A stretch of 7,817 nt of DNA from Rubrobacteraceae bacterium (GCA_021156345.1 JAJNDJ010000027.1:1-7817); one strand, 5' to 3'; numbered from the stretch's first letter, positions 1 through 6,821 are shown. The notes: generated by a model not told the origin, from the sequence alone. Program-made: numbers and translations.

Positions 1-954
1 GAGGGTCGTGATGGTCTCTCCGGTAATAGTGGTGCGATGGTGCACTTCTATCCCGCGTACCCGGCGCGGGCGATCGCGCATCCGCACGAGCTCGAGCATG
101 CGCTCGCGCGTCTGCCGATCCTCGCCAAGGACCTCCAGGAGATCGGTCCGACGTAGCGCGAGCAGTGTGCAAGGCTCGATGGCTCTCACCGTGGCGTTGC
201 GTGGTCCGTCGGTAAGCAGGGCTGCCTCCCCGAAGAGGGAGCCGGGATCTAAAGTTGCCAGAATGCGTTCGTCGCCCTCGGCTCCACTCGTGAGCACCTC
301 CACACGACCGCTTCGGAGCACGTAGCACTCTTCGCCGGCTTCGCCCTGGCGGATGATGGTCTCCCCAGAGGGGACCTCCAGACGCTCGAGCCGGGTTGCG
401 AGGCGCCGCAACCGCTCGCCGTCCAGCGTGGAGAAGGGACTTGCCTGCTTGAGCAACTTCATTACCAACAGGTCATCTGCCAGCTTCTCGAAGGCTGAGC
501 GGCCTTCTGGATGTGCGTCGAGTGCCAGGCGGCAGTCTGTTGCGCGCAGGCTTAGCAAGAGGAGGGGTTCGACGGCAGTAATCGTGGCCTGCCGACTGCT
601 TCCGGCCTCGTGTAGAGATAGTTCGCCGAACAGCTCCTCAGGACCTAACGTTGCCAGAGGAACGATGCCTGAGGGCCCGATCGTCGATGCCTCGGCCCGA
701 CCTTCCACGATCAAATAGAGCCGGTCGTCGGTGTCACCCTCTACCACTACCTTATCGGCAGACTGGAAGCGCTCCTCCGTTAGCCGTGAAGCCAGGTCTT
801 CCAGCACCGGATCGGGCAGGTGGGAGAAAGCCGGTACGCCTGCAAGGAGTTCCAGGCGCCTTCCAGGTGAGACGGTCCGATCCTCCGGTCCCGGTTCCTT
901 CACGGCGGCCACAAACCCTTTCCGAGCTTCCGACGTTTTCTTACCAGAGATCAT
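1..954 (-). CDS. Tandem cyclic-nucleotide-binding-domain protein, C-terminus outside window
   Basis: The frame runs 318 codons from ATG at 954 to the left edge without a stop, so the C-terminus is missing. An in-frame TAA lies directly upstream of the ATG, which fixes the start at or after this codon; the Shine-Dalgarno is weak. Two cNMP-binding domains follow each other, at about residues 38-145 and 170-280. Each carries a phosphate-binding-cassette-like motif: FGELSLHEAGSSRQAT at 109-124 and FGEAALLTDGPRNATV at 241-256. The second is near canonical, with Arg252 in the place of the phosphate-contacting Arg of CRP/PKA-type domains. The first has one extra residue before its Arg121, so ligand binding there is less certain. 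After the second domain a basic stretch (MRDRPRRVRGIEVHHRTT, 292-309) resembles the linker into a PqqD-like domain in other cNMP-binding proteins; this part is inference. No helix-turn-helix or membrane segment is seen in the visible part. Likely a cytoplasmic ligand-sensing protein; output unknown. Confidence 0.85.
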   Translation of the reverse strand, partial: MISGKKTSEARKGFVAAVKEPGPEDRTVSPGRRLELLAGVPAFSHLPDPVLEDLASRLTEERFQSADKVVVEGDTDDRLYLIVEGRAEASTIGPSGIVPLATLGPEELFGELSLHEAGSSRQATITAVEPLLLLSLRATDCRLALDAHPEGRSAFEKLADDLLVMKLLKQASPFSTLDGERLRRLATRLERLEVPSGETIIRQGEAGEECYVLRSGRVEVLTSGAEGDERILATLDPGSLFGEAALLTDGPRNATVRAIEPCTLLALRRTDLLEVLGEDRQTRERMLELVRMRDRPRRVRGIEVHHRTTITGETITTL

Positions 955-1056
955 TTAACACCAGCCCGCGCTCGGATCAAGACGGAGCGGGTCGTGCCAG
1001 GCATGCAGAAGAAGGTTGCAGAGGCCGTGGAGTAGGCACAGTGGTGGATTGCGGTG

Positions 1057-1464
1057 TTAACAGGCCTGACCGAAGTCGCAAAGATATCTCGTAACCGGCT
1101 GGCTAATCCGCGTTGCTCCGCTGTGTCTGGGTTCACGGGGCTCGGTACAGATTCCATGCACCCGCTCATAGATCGCATAGGGCACCGGAAGGAGATCCAG
1201 GGAGTCGTCGAACGCTATGAGCGCCGGCGTCCTTACCCCTGCCGCGCGGACGGCGGGTACAGCGACTGACTCCTTGCGGATGGCGGCGACGAACGGAGGG
1301 GCGTCCCTGGGAATACGAAGGATGTACTCGCTTCCGACCAGATAGATGGCGTTGAAGATGCCAACGTCTTCCAACGGCGAAATCTCCCCGGCGCGCAGGT
1401 TGTGACGCTCGCCGATCGCCTCCAGGGTATCGGCCGACATCGGCGGGAAATCCGGTAGTTGCAA
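1057..1464 (-). pseudogene. Truncated aminoglycoside phosphotransferase-family kinase (N-terminal lobe only)
   Basis: The frame starts at TTG 1464, with GAGAGG eight bases upstream, and encodes 135 residues. Residues about 1-104 match the N-terminal lobe of APH/choline-kinase-type phosphotransferases: VGIFNAIYLVGSEYILRIPRD (34-53, beta hairpin with nucleotide-loop character), a conserved helix near KESVAVPAVRAAGVRTP (64-80), and the hinge-like VPYAIYERVHG at 94-104. After Gly104 (about position 1153) the remaining 31 residues look like random read-through to the stop at 1057. The whole C-terminal lobe is absent, including the catalytic HxD loop and the metal-binding Asp, which makes up roughly two thirds of the usual 260-330 residues. 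No continuation was recognised in the other frames up to 955, so this looks like a deletion rather than a simple frameshift. It cannot act as a kinase as it stands. Confidence 0.75.
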
Positions 1465-1472
1465 AGTAGATG

Positions 1473-1478
1473 CCTCTC
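1473..1478 (-). promoter_or_regulatory. Ribosome binding site of the truncated kinase
   Basis: GAGAGG on the minus strand lies eight bases before the TTG at 1464. It supports that codon as the original start of the phosphotransferase gene, since no ATG or GTG fits the conserved N-terminus. Confidence 0.5.
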
Positions 1479-1575
1479 GTGTCCGGGTTCAGAGAGTGCA
1501 GAATATACATGAGGTTGGCAGCAAGCTTCCGTAGGCGGCATCATTATCTACCTGGTTCGTACATTGGCCATACTC

Positions 1576-1580
1576 GAGGA
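1576..1580 (+). promoter_or_regulatory. Ribosome binding site of the VOC protein
   Basis: GAGGA lies seven bases before the ATG at 1588. It favours that ATG over an in-frame TTG at 1564, which would add eight non-conserved residues and place the start upstream of the Shine-Dalgarno. Confidence 0.65.
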
Positions 1581-1587
1581 ACGAACA

Positions 1588-1953
1588 ATGAAAATCGGTT
1601 CGATCGTTATACGTTGTTACGAGTTCGACAGAATGCTGGCGTTCTGGCAGGAAGCACTCCATTACGTTCCCAGAGAGCCTGTTGATGACGGCTGGGTTGT
1701 ACTTTGTGATCCCGGGGGCAGAGGACCCAACATGTCCCTGGAGAAGGTTCCTGAGCCTTTCGAGCCCATCGGAAAGACGAGCAGAGTGCACCTGGATCTC
1801 TACACCGACGACCAGCAGGGCGAAGTGGATCGGTTGGTAGAGATCGGGGCGACCCGGTACCCGCGCACATACAGTCCGGATGAAGATTTCGTCGTGTTGG
1901 AAGATCCCGACGGCAACCGCTTCTGCGTCGTGCAGGTCACAAGCGAGAACTGA
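1588..1953 (+). CDS. Glyoxalase/VOC-superfamily protein
   Basis: A complete 121-residue protein of the vicinal-oxygen-chelate superfamily, glyoxalase-like single-chain type. The first beta-alpha-beta module begins MKIGSIVIRC and runs through FDRMLAFWQEALHYVP (13-28), the usual helix with a conserved FW pair. The second begins at SRVHLDLYTDD (65-75), followed by a helix EVDRLVEIGATR (79-90) and the closing VVLEDPDGNRFCVVQ (102-116). His68 sits at a usual metal-ligand position, but the final-strand ligand, commonly Glu in EFCV, is Arg111 here. Metal-dependent catalysis is therefore doubtful; a binding or sequestering role, as in bleomycin-resistance-type proteins, is possible. The start at ATG 1588 follows GAGGA. 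The gene stands alone, divergent from the kinase remnant and convergent with the DedA gene. Substrate unknown. Confidence 0.88.
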   Translation: MKIGSIVIRCYEFDRMLAFWQEALHYVPREPVDDGWVVLCDPGGRGPNMSLEKVPEPFEPIGKTSRVHLDLYTDDQQGEVDRLVEIGATRYPRTYSPDEDFVVLEDPDGNRFCVVQVTSEN

Positions 1954-2101
1954 ACGATCCTCCCGGCAAACCAGGCCATAGCGGACGCCTGGGCAATACC
2001 TGTACAGCCCGTGGTGAGGGTGCTGAGCCGCGTACGCGTTGCGTACCCAGAGCCTTCACCAAGCTCTGAAGGAGTTGGCCCGAAGTACATCTGAGAGGAC
2101 G
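1954..2101. terminator. Convergent intergenic region with weak hairpins
   Basis: This 148-base gap separates the 3' ends of two convergent genes. It holds CCAGGC/GCCTGG (1971-1976 and 1987-1992, loop 10) and CCTTCA/TGAAGG (2053-2058 and 2067-2072, loop 8), plus the 10-base palindrome CGCGTACGCG at 2029-2038. None is followed by a T-run on either strand, so they are at best weak or factor-assisted terminators. No small gene is evident here. Confidence 0.2.
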
Positions 2102-2698
2102 CTACCGACTGCTGCGGGAGGTTGTCCAGCGGTAGGTGACGTAGAAGCCCAGCGCCACCCCGAGTAGAAGAACTAGCAAGAGGGGAGCGCGTCCTGACCA
2201 ACCCTGCGCCGAGCCCCAACTTTCACCGAAGAAGTACCCTACCAGGACGACCGCCGTAGCCCACACCGCCCCGCCGAGGACGCTGTAGATGAAGAACGTC
2301 CCCCAGTGCATGCGGCTCATGCCGGCTACCAGCGCTTCCAGCAGGCGGGAAACCGAGAAGAAACGGGCAGCGAAGACCGCCTTGCCGCCGTGGCGCGCGA
2401 AGAGCCCTTCGAGTCGCTCCAGGCGCTCTGGGGTGAGCTTTACATACCGCCCCCACTTCAAGACGAACGGTCGTCCCGCTTTGTGGCCGATCCAGTAGCC
2501 GATCTGGTTCCCGACGATAGCCCCGAGGATGCCAAACAGTATGGCGTCCCTGAGGTCCAGGTGGCCCTGCTGAACCATTACGCCGGCGGTTAGGAGTATG
2601 GCCGCGCTGGGGAAAGGGATGCCCGTGGTCCCGAGCATCACGCCAAAGAAGACGATCAGGTACCCGTAGTTCTCGATCAGGGGATAGACTTTTTCCAT
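2102..2698 (-). CDS. DedA-family (SNARE-associated/VTT domain) membrane protein
   Basis: A complete 198-residue protein, a normal length for bacterial DedA proteins. DedA proteins are polytopic inner-membrane proteins linked to lipid-carrier or phospholipid translocation and proton-dependent membrane homeostasis. Visible segments: a first hydrophobic helix (12-24), the re-entrant GTTGIPFPSAAILLTAG (23-39), a glycine-rich helix GILGAIVGNQIGYWIG (56-71), the loop FAARFFSVSR (109-118) with two conserved Arg (112, 118), and the hydrophobic VLGGAVWATAVVLVGYFFG (140-158) and LLLVLLLGVALGFYV (173-187). The second re-entrant side shows GMSRMHWGTFFIYS (126-139). Two acidic positions usual in the family are not acidic here: the PGE motif reads PSA (30-32) and the Asp of the GD..GY motif is Asn64. 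The Pro of the RFxP motif is Ser115. Start: ATG 2698, with no clear Shine-Dalgarno. Confidence 0.92.
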   Translation of the reverse strand: MEKVYPLIENYGYLIVFFGVMLGTTGIPFPSAAILLTAGVMVQQGHLDLRDAILFGILGAIVGNQIGYWIGHKAGRPFVLKWGRYVKLTPERLERLEGLFARHGGKAVFAARFFSVSRLLEALVAGMSRMHWGTFFIYSVLGGAVWATAVVLVGYFFGESWGSAQGWSGRAPLLLVLLLGVALGFYVTYRWTTSRSSR

Positions 2699-2709
2699 GG
2701 TAGACGAGA

Positions 2710-2715
2710 AGTATA
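2710..2715 (-). promoter_or_regulatory. Possible -10 element of the DedA gene
   Basis: TATACT on the minus strand ends 11 bases before the DedA ATG, and no Shine-Dalgarno is visible between them. This spacing would give a leaderless or nearly leaderless mRNA. No good -35 hexamer is seen, so the call is weak. Confidence 0.25.
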
Positions 2716-2810
2716 CGGACTACAGCCGCTGCCAGGTACGCCTGAGCGTTGCACCACAAGTCAGCCGGATGCGGCGGAAACCAGGGACCTGTTCGTCGAC
2801 AGCAATTTCG

Positions 2811-3236
2811 GGTAGCGATTGCACCGAGGAGACCGTGCGAACCATCTTCCGGCATCCTCTGCACCTTGTCGGTTCGGACGGAATCTTCGGGGATCGCCCG
2901 CATCCCCGTCTTTACGGCACAGTGGCTCGTGTGCTAGGGAGATACGCCCTGAAGGAGCGGTTGATCCCCGTAGAAGAAGCCGTGGCGTGGTTGACTGCCC
3001 GAGCAGCCGATCGCATCGGCCTGACCGATCGCGGACGGATCAGAAAGGGGCTGCGCGCCGACGTCGTGCTGCTCGACCCCGCACGCTTCATCGACACCGC
3101 CACTTACAACGATCCCAAGCGCATCCTCGAGGGTATCAGGCGGGTGTTGGTGGGCGGTCGAACGGTTTGGGCAGACGGCGCATCGACCGGTGTGCTGCCA
3201 GGTAACGTCCTGCGCGAGCCGCTACCCGGACGCTAA
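2811..3236 (+). pseudogene. C-terminal fragment of N-acyl-D-amino-acid deacylase (amidohydrolase family 3)
   Basis: About 141 residues match the C-terminal end of D-aminoacylase-type amidohydrolases, which remove acyl groups from N-acyl-D-amino acids and are usually about 480-560 residues long. Recognisable blocks are CTEETVRTIFRHPLHLVGSDG, with the conserved GSDG Asp at 2877-2879, then GDRPHPRLYGTVARVLGRY, the helix before LTARAADRIGLTDRGRIRKG, LRADVVLLDPARFIDTATYN, and a closing VLVGGRTVWADGASTGVLPG before the TAA at 3234. The N-terminal two thirds, with the HxH metal site and most of the TIM barrel, are missing. The open frame extends left to an ATG at 2697, but the sequence before about 2811 shows no family resemblance, and that ATG lies inside the CCATGG shared with the DedA start. 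No convincing ribosome binding site precedes the homologous part. Most likely an inactive remnant. Confidence 0.8.
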
Positions 3237-3271
3237 GAAAGACCATGCCGATGATCTAGTGGGTGGTAGCG

Positions 3272-6154
3272 TTATCGCCGGCCTATCAGTACAAATGGTG
3301 CCCAATAATAAGGGTGTGGGAATTTATCTTTGAGCGCGAGCTGGGCGTTGCGCAAGGCTGTCGCCCTTCCGACCCCTTGGCTCAGGTGTTCGTACCAGTT
3401 CTCCATTAGCTCCGCCGTCGTCTCGTCCTGCACGAGCCACAAGCTGGCCACGAGCGTCGTCGCACCAGCCCCGAGGAACGCCCGTGTCAGGCCCATGAGT
3501 TCATCGCCAGCGTAGATCTCGTTGCGCCCCGACTCGCAGGCACTCAAGGTGACGAGGGCGCCTTCAAGATCAAGCCGTATGACGTCGCTGGCCGCCAGCC
3601 AACCATCGCCTACTTTCAACGATGAGAACATTGGGTTGTCCACCCGAAACATGCCGTGGCATGCCAGGTGCAAGACGCCGCAACCAGGCACCTTCAAACG
3701 CAGCGCCTCCACAGTGGCCTGCTGGTCTCTCAGCAGCTCGGCGGCAGGGAGGTGCTTGACGACGGCTTGCGTCTCCTCTGCCACGGCCGGTATCGAGGGG
3801 TCGGCCACGCCAAGCACAAGGGCCTTATCGAATCCTCGCGGGATTCGCCCCTGGCAGAGCGAGTAAACCTTCGCACTTGGGGCGTAGGAGACTTCGAACC
3901 GCTCCAGAAGATACGATCCGCCATCGAATAGAGCGTGGAAAGGCACCCGATGCAGCAGACCGTGGGGCACGATGACGAGTTTGCGCGACGCTTCGGTTCT
4001 GTCAGAGGTCCGGTCCACGGTTTCCTCGAGGAGCGGCTCTAGCGACTCTATTAGCTCCTCGTATAGCGAAGTCAGCACCCGTTGCGTCGACCGCTCGAGC
4101 AACGCCATGTGCCGCTCTGCGAACTCCCTACCCGTACCCAACCGATCCCACTGCACGTCGAGTTGCTGCACGAGACGCGCGACCGTCGCCGCTGAGCCAG
4201 GGTTCCGCACGACCCGGATGCCGCCTTGCCCATGAAAGAACGTCACGATCTCATCGCCTACCAGGTGGTAGGCCAGCAACGTCACGTCGGGCGGGAGATG
4301 CTGCAAGCTATCCGACGCCGCTGGAGGCGCGAATAGATCTGACGTTGCTGCAGCGCGCAAGCGCAGCTGGCTGATCTCCCTTTCCAGCTCGACGGCGCGC
4401 CCCCGCAAGTCGGGGAGAGGCATATCGTCGTCGGTGCCGCCAAACATTCGACCATAAGTCACGTTTAGGTCCGACTGCAAATCGCGGATCCGCCCTTCCA
4501 CGGCATCATCTGCCAGTGTTGCCGATCCCTGTACGACCCCGGTGAGCAAGTCCACCAGGGCACGCGACTTGGCACGTTCGGCGATTGCAAAGGCGCTATG
4601 GGAATCCTCGTCGCCCCCGCTTGCGAGATGTAGCTTCAATAGCTCCTCGTAGGCGGTGGTCTTATCCCGCAGGAAAGAAGCGCGCATCGTCTCGTGGGCG
4701 ACGGTGCCCCGCAGGCGTTCGATCTCGTCAACCGCCGCTTCGAGCAGCACCCGCGCCTCCTCATCGCGACCTTGCAGCCGTCGCAAGCTGCCGAGTCGCT
4801 CGTTCAGCCGGTAGCGCAGGTGCGGTAGAGCCAGGCGTTCGGCAAGCCGGCTTGCCTCTAGAAGGTGCGACTCTGCTTCGGAATCGTCAGGGAGCAGCAA
4901 GTCGGCGAGACGCAGATGCGCGTAGACGCGTTGCACTGACCAGTCTCTTTCGGAGACGAGACTTAGTGCCCGCCTCACGGTTGCGACTGCCGCTCCATGA
5001 TCCCCACGCGCCTCCTGAAGAGCAGCCTGTTCGAGCATCACCCCCGAGAGCAACGGCGCATTGTCGGCCGCCGCAAAGAGATCTGCGGCTTCGACCAGTG
5101 CGGTCTCGGCTTCTTCGAACTCCGAGCGAGCGATCAACGTCGAGCCGATGCCCCACAGCGCCCGCGCACGATCGTGGACCATCCCGGTGTGGCGTAGCAA
5201 GGCATGGGCTTTCTGGTAGGCCGCCAGCGCCTCGGCGTAGAGGTTGAGTTCCAGGTATGCGCCGGCTGTGTCGATCAAGAGCAAGCCCTTGTCCGCGAGC
5301 GCACCGAGAGAATCGTACAGGCGACGCGCTCGTTCGAAGGCGTCGAGACTTCGCCTGTAGTCTGCCAGCTGCCGATTCGCTTCCCCGATATTGCTGAGAG
5401 CCTTGGCATGAGACAGGGTAAGCCCGGCAGCGGCAAAGATGGCAGCAGCCGCCTCGTGGGCTGCAAGGGCTTCTTTACCCCGACCGAGGAGTAGGAGGAT
5501 AGCACCTCGATTGTCCAGGATCTCGCCGAGGCGGTCGGTCATGCCGAGAACCCGGTAGCGCCCTTCTGCGGCGGCGTACGCCACGAGCGCTTCTTCGTAG
5601 AGGCCGATGTATTCGTAGCAACCGCCGCGGTTCTGATGCACGAGCGCGGTAAGCAGATCGGCCTGCTGTCGGGTGGGTGTAATCTCGAGTTCGCCCCTGC
5701 CATTCAGGGTGTCAAGGACGATTTGCCCAGTGTCGAGTGCCTCCCGATAGAGCCCTAATTCGAGCAGCACTGACATCCGACCGACGTGGGTGCGCAGCGC
5801 CTCCAGGTTCTTGCCGCAGGCTATGTAGCCTGCGTGTGCAGCTTCGGCCATCCGCAGCGCAGCGTCGAGTTCGCCGTTCGCCGCGTATGTCTGACCGCGG
5901 ATGTAAGAGGCGCGCGGCACCGCGGTGGGTGCGGCGGCTCGGTCCGCCAGGTCTGCGCAGAGTGCAGCCAGCCGATGTGCCTTGCGCGGATCGCTGTGCA
6001 CCAACCGCTCGGCGAAGTCGAGCAGCCTCTCCAAGCCTTCCGCGTGCAGTAGGCCCGCGGTGTGCAAGAACGTCGATCGTTGCTCCAACGTCGACAGGGC
6101 GAGCAGCTCCTCAACGAACCTGACGTCGACCTTTTGGTCGGAGACGGGAGTCAC
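3272..6154 (-). CDS. TPR-CHAT caspase-like protease
   Basis: A complete 960-residue protein. Residues about 10-75 form a conserved-looking helical head. Residues about 85-480 are tandem TPR-like helical pairs (for example LLELGLYREAL, YEYIGLYEEALVAY, LELNLYAEALAAYQKA). About 545-605 is a charged linker with coiled-coil character. A CHAT domain (caspase HetF-associated with TPRs, clan CD cysteine peptidase fold) fills about 620-958. The catalytic pair is visible: His833 in HLACHG (3656-3658) and Cys873 in LSACESG (3536-3538), followed by GDELMGLTRAFLGAGA and the end motif HPYYWAPFVLIG. The protease should therefore be competent, and no signal peptide or membrane segment is seen, so it is probably cytoplasmic. 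Start: GTG 6154, three bases after the TAA of the upstream gene (GTGTAAGACGTG), which implies translational coupling. In known TPR-CHAT proteins the TPR region senses a partner or ligand and the CHAT domain cleaves a specific protein. The neighbours suggest the sigma-factor pathway as the target. Confidence 0.95.
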   Translation of the reverse strand: MTPVSDQKVDVRFVEELLALSTLEQRSTFLHTAGLLHAEGLERLLDFAERLVHSDPRKAHRLAALCADLADRAAAPTAVPRASYIRGQTYAANGELDAALRMAEAAHAGYIACGKNLEALRTHVGRMSVLLELGLYREALDTGQIVLDTLNGRGELEITPTRQQADLLTALVHQNRGGCYEYIGLYEEALVAYAAAEGRYRVLGMTDRLGEILDNRGAILLLLGRGKEALAAHEAAAAIFAAAGLTLSHAKALSNIGEANRQLADYRRSLDAFERARRLYDSLGALADKGLLLIDTAGAYLELNLYAEALAAYQKAHALLRHTGMVHDRARALWGIGSTLIARSEFEEAETALVEAADLFAAADNAPLLSGVMLEQAALQEARGDHGAAVATVRRALSLVSERDWSVQRVYAHLRLADLLLPDDSEAESHLLEASRLAERLALPHLRYRLNERLGSLRRLQGRDEEARVLLEAAVDEIERLRGTVAHETMRASFLRDKTTAYEELLKLHLASGGDEDSHSAFAIAERAKSRALVDLLTGVVQGSATLADDAVEGRIRDLQSDLNVTYGRMFGGTDDDMPLPDLRGRAVELEREISQLRLRAAATSDLFAPPAASDSLQHLPPDVTLLAYHLVGDEIVTFFHGQGGIRVVRNPGSAATVARLVQQLDVQWDRLGTGREFAERHMALLERSTQRVLTSLYEELIESLEPLLEETVDRTSDRTEASRKLVIVPHGLLHRVPFHALFDGGSYLLERFEVSYAPSAKVYSLCQGRIPRGFDKALVLGVADPSIPAVAEETQAVVKHLPAAELLRDQQATVEALRLKVPGCGVLHLACHGMFRVDNPMFSSLKVGDGWLAASDVIRLDLEGALVTLSACESGRNEIYAGDELMGLTRAFLGAGATTLVASLWLVQDETTAELMENWYEHLSQGVGRATALRNAQLALKDKFPHPYYWAPFVLIGRR

Positions 6155-6157
6155 GTC

Positions 6158-6787
6158 TTACACGTTCAGGTCGACGGGCGTGATCGAAACTTCGATCCGG
6201 TCGGAGCTAAGGATAAGCTCATGCACGCCGGGCTGTATGGCCTCCATAGTGAAACTGCCAAGGTCGTCGGTGGCGGTTATGGCGAGTTCGGTCTCGCTCT
6301 GCAGCAGCTGGACGCTGAAGGATCCGAGCTCCACGTCGTTGTGGGTCAAGACCTGACCATGGAGGTCGAATTTCTTGTCGCGGGCCCGTGGCAGTATGTT
6401 CAGGGCTAGGTCTAGAGAGTCCGCGGAGTACACGAGTTGCCTGCGTGCCCCTTGCGTTCCGGCTGATCTTACGCCCACCGCCGGTTGCGATCCACCGTCG
6501 AACGTCAGCCTCGCGACAACACGTTTCAGGAGCCCGGGCGCAGGTCGACCCTCCGCGTGCGCTTTGTAGCGAGCAATCAACGTGCTCCTCACTTCTGGAG
6601 GCGGCGCTTCGAGGACGCTATCCTTCGTGGTATTGAGGAACTTGCGCAGCCAGGCGACGTCGGCTAGCGTGGCACCATCGGCGACCGCCATCTGCTCCTC
6701 GACCGCCCTTGCCTCTCTCTCGGGCAGACGGCCTTCGACCCAGTCGACGAGCTTGGAGAAAGCTATGCTCTTTCTAGGAACGGGCAC
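6158..6787 (-). CDS. Putative anti-sigma-like protein with C-terminal beta-sandwich domain
   Basis: A complete 209-residue protein that I do not recognise as a named family. Residues about 9-55 (FSKLVDWVEGRLPEREARAV and the following helix) look like the helical start of anti-sigma domains. The zinc ligands are absent: the protein has no Cys at all. Residues 64-95 form a further helical, basic stretch; 96-137 are low-homology. Residues about 139-209 (FDLHGQVLTHNDVELGSFSV ... DDLGSFTMEAIQPGVHELIL) have the strand pattern and the G-x-F/PG-x-Y-like motifs of carboxypeptidase-regulatory/Cna-B-type beta sandwiches. No signal peptide or membrane helix is visible, so it is probably soluble. Start: GTG 6787, nine bases after a perfect GGAGGT. 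It sits directly after the ECF sigma gene and is coupled to the CHAT gene. That position and the N-terminus suggest a sigma-factor partner; this is inference. Confidence 0.85.
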   Translation of the reverse strand: MPVPRKSIAFSKLVDWVEGRLPEREARAVEEQMAVADGATLADVAWLRKFLNTTKDSVLEAPPPEVRSTLIARYKAHAEGRPAPGLLKRVVARLTFDGGSQPAVGVRSAGTQGARRQLVYSADSLDLALNILPRARDKKFDLHGQVLTHNDVELGSFSVQLLQSETELAITATDDLGSFTMEAIQPGVHELILSSDRIEVSITPVDLNV

Positions 6788-6796
6788 TGGTTGGCC

Positions 6797-6802
6797 ACCT
6801 CC
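6797..6802 (-). promoter_or_regulatory. Ribosome binding site of the anti-sigma-like gene
   Basis: GGAGGT on the minus strand lies nine bases before the GTG at 6787 and settles that start. It is the same hexamer as in front of the sigma-factor gene. Confidence 0.75.
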
Positions 6803-6821
6803 GGGGCGTCTTCACGTTCTC

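Noticed and set aside
955..1060. TTAACACC (955-962) and GGTGTTAA (1053-1060) as terminal inverted repeats of a tiny mobile element
   Set aside because: Only eight bases match, there is no target duplication, and nothing mobile-like lies between them.
651..1094. 147-residue plus-strand open frame
   Set aside because: It is mostly antisense to the cNMP-binding protein, with Arg/Pro/Ser-rich shadow composition and no family resemblance.
951..1178. 75-residue minus-strand frame after the kinase remnant as the missing kinase C-terminal half
   Set aside because: It shows none of the catalytic-loop or metal-binding motifs of the phosphotransferase C-lobe, so a frameshift explanation fails.
1490..1520. 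TATATT on the minus strand as a -10 box for the kinase, and TTGGCA at 1515-1520 as a -35 box for the VOC gene
   Set aside because: Neither has a partner hexamer at an acceptable spacing; the AT-rich spot alone is not enough.
1564..1953. TTG at 1564 as the VOC gene start
   Set aside because: The eight added residues are not family-like, and the GAGGA ribosome binding site lies downstream of that codon.
2223..2903. 226-residue minus-strand open frame overlapping DedA
   Set aside because: It is an alternative frame of the DedA coding region with no recognisable domain; the DedA frame shows clear family motifs.
4585..5247. Long arginine-rich open frame on the plus strand
   Set aside because: It lies wholly antisense to the TPR region of the CHAT gene and has the low-complexity Arg/Pro composition typical of a high-GC shadow frame.
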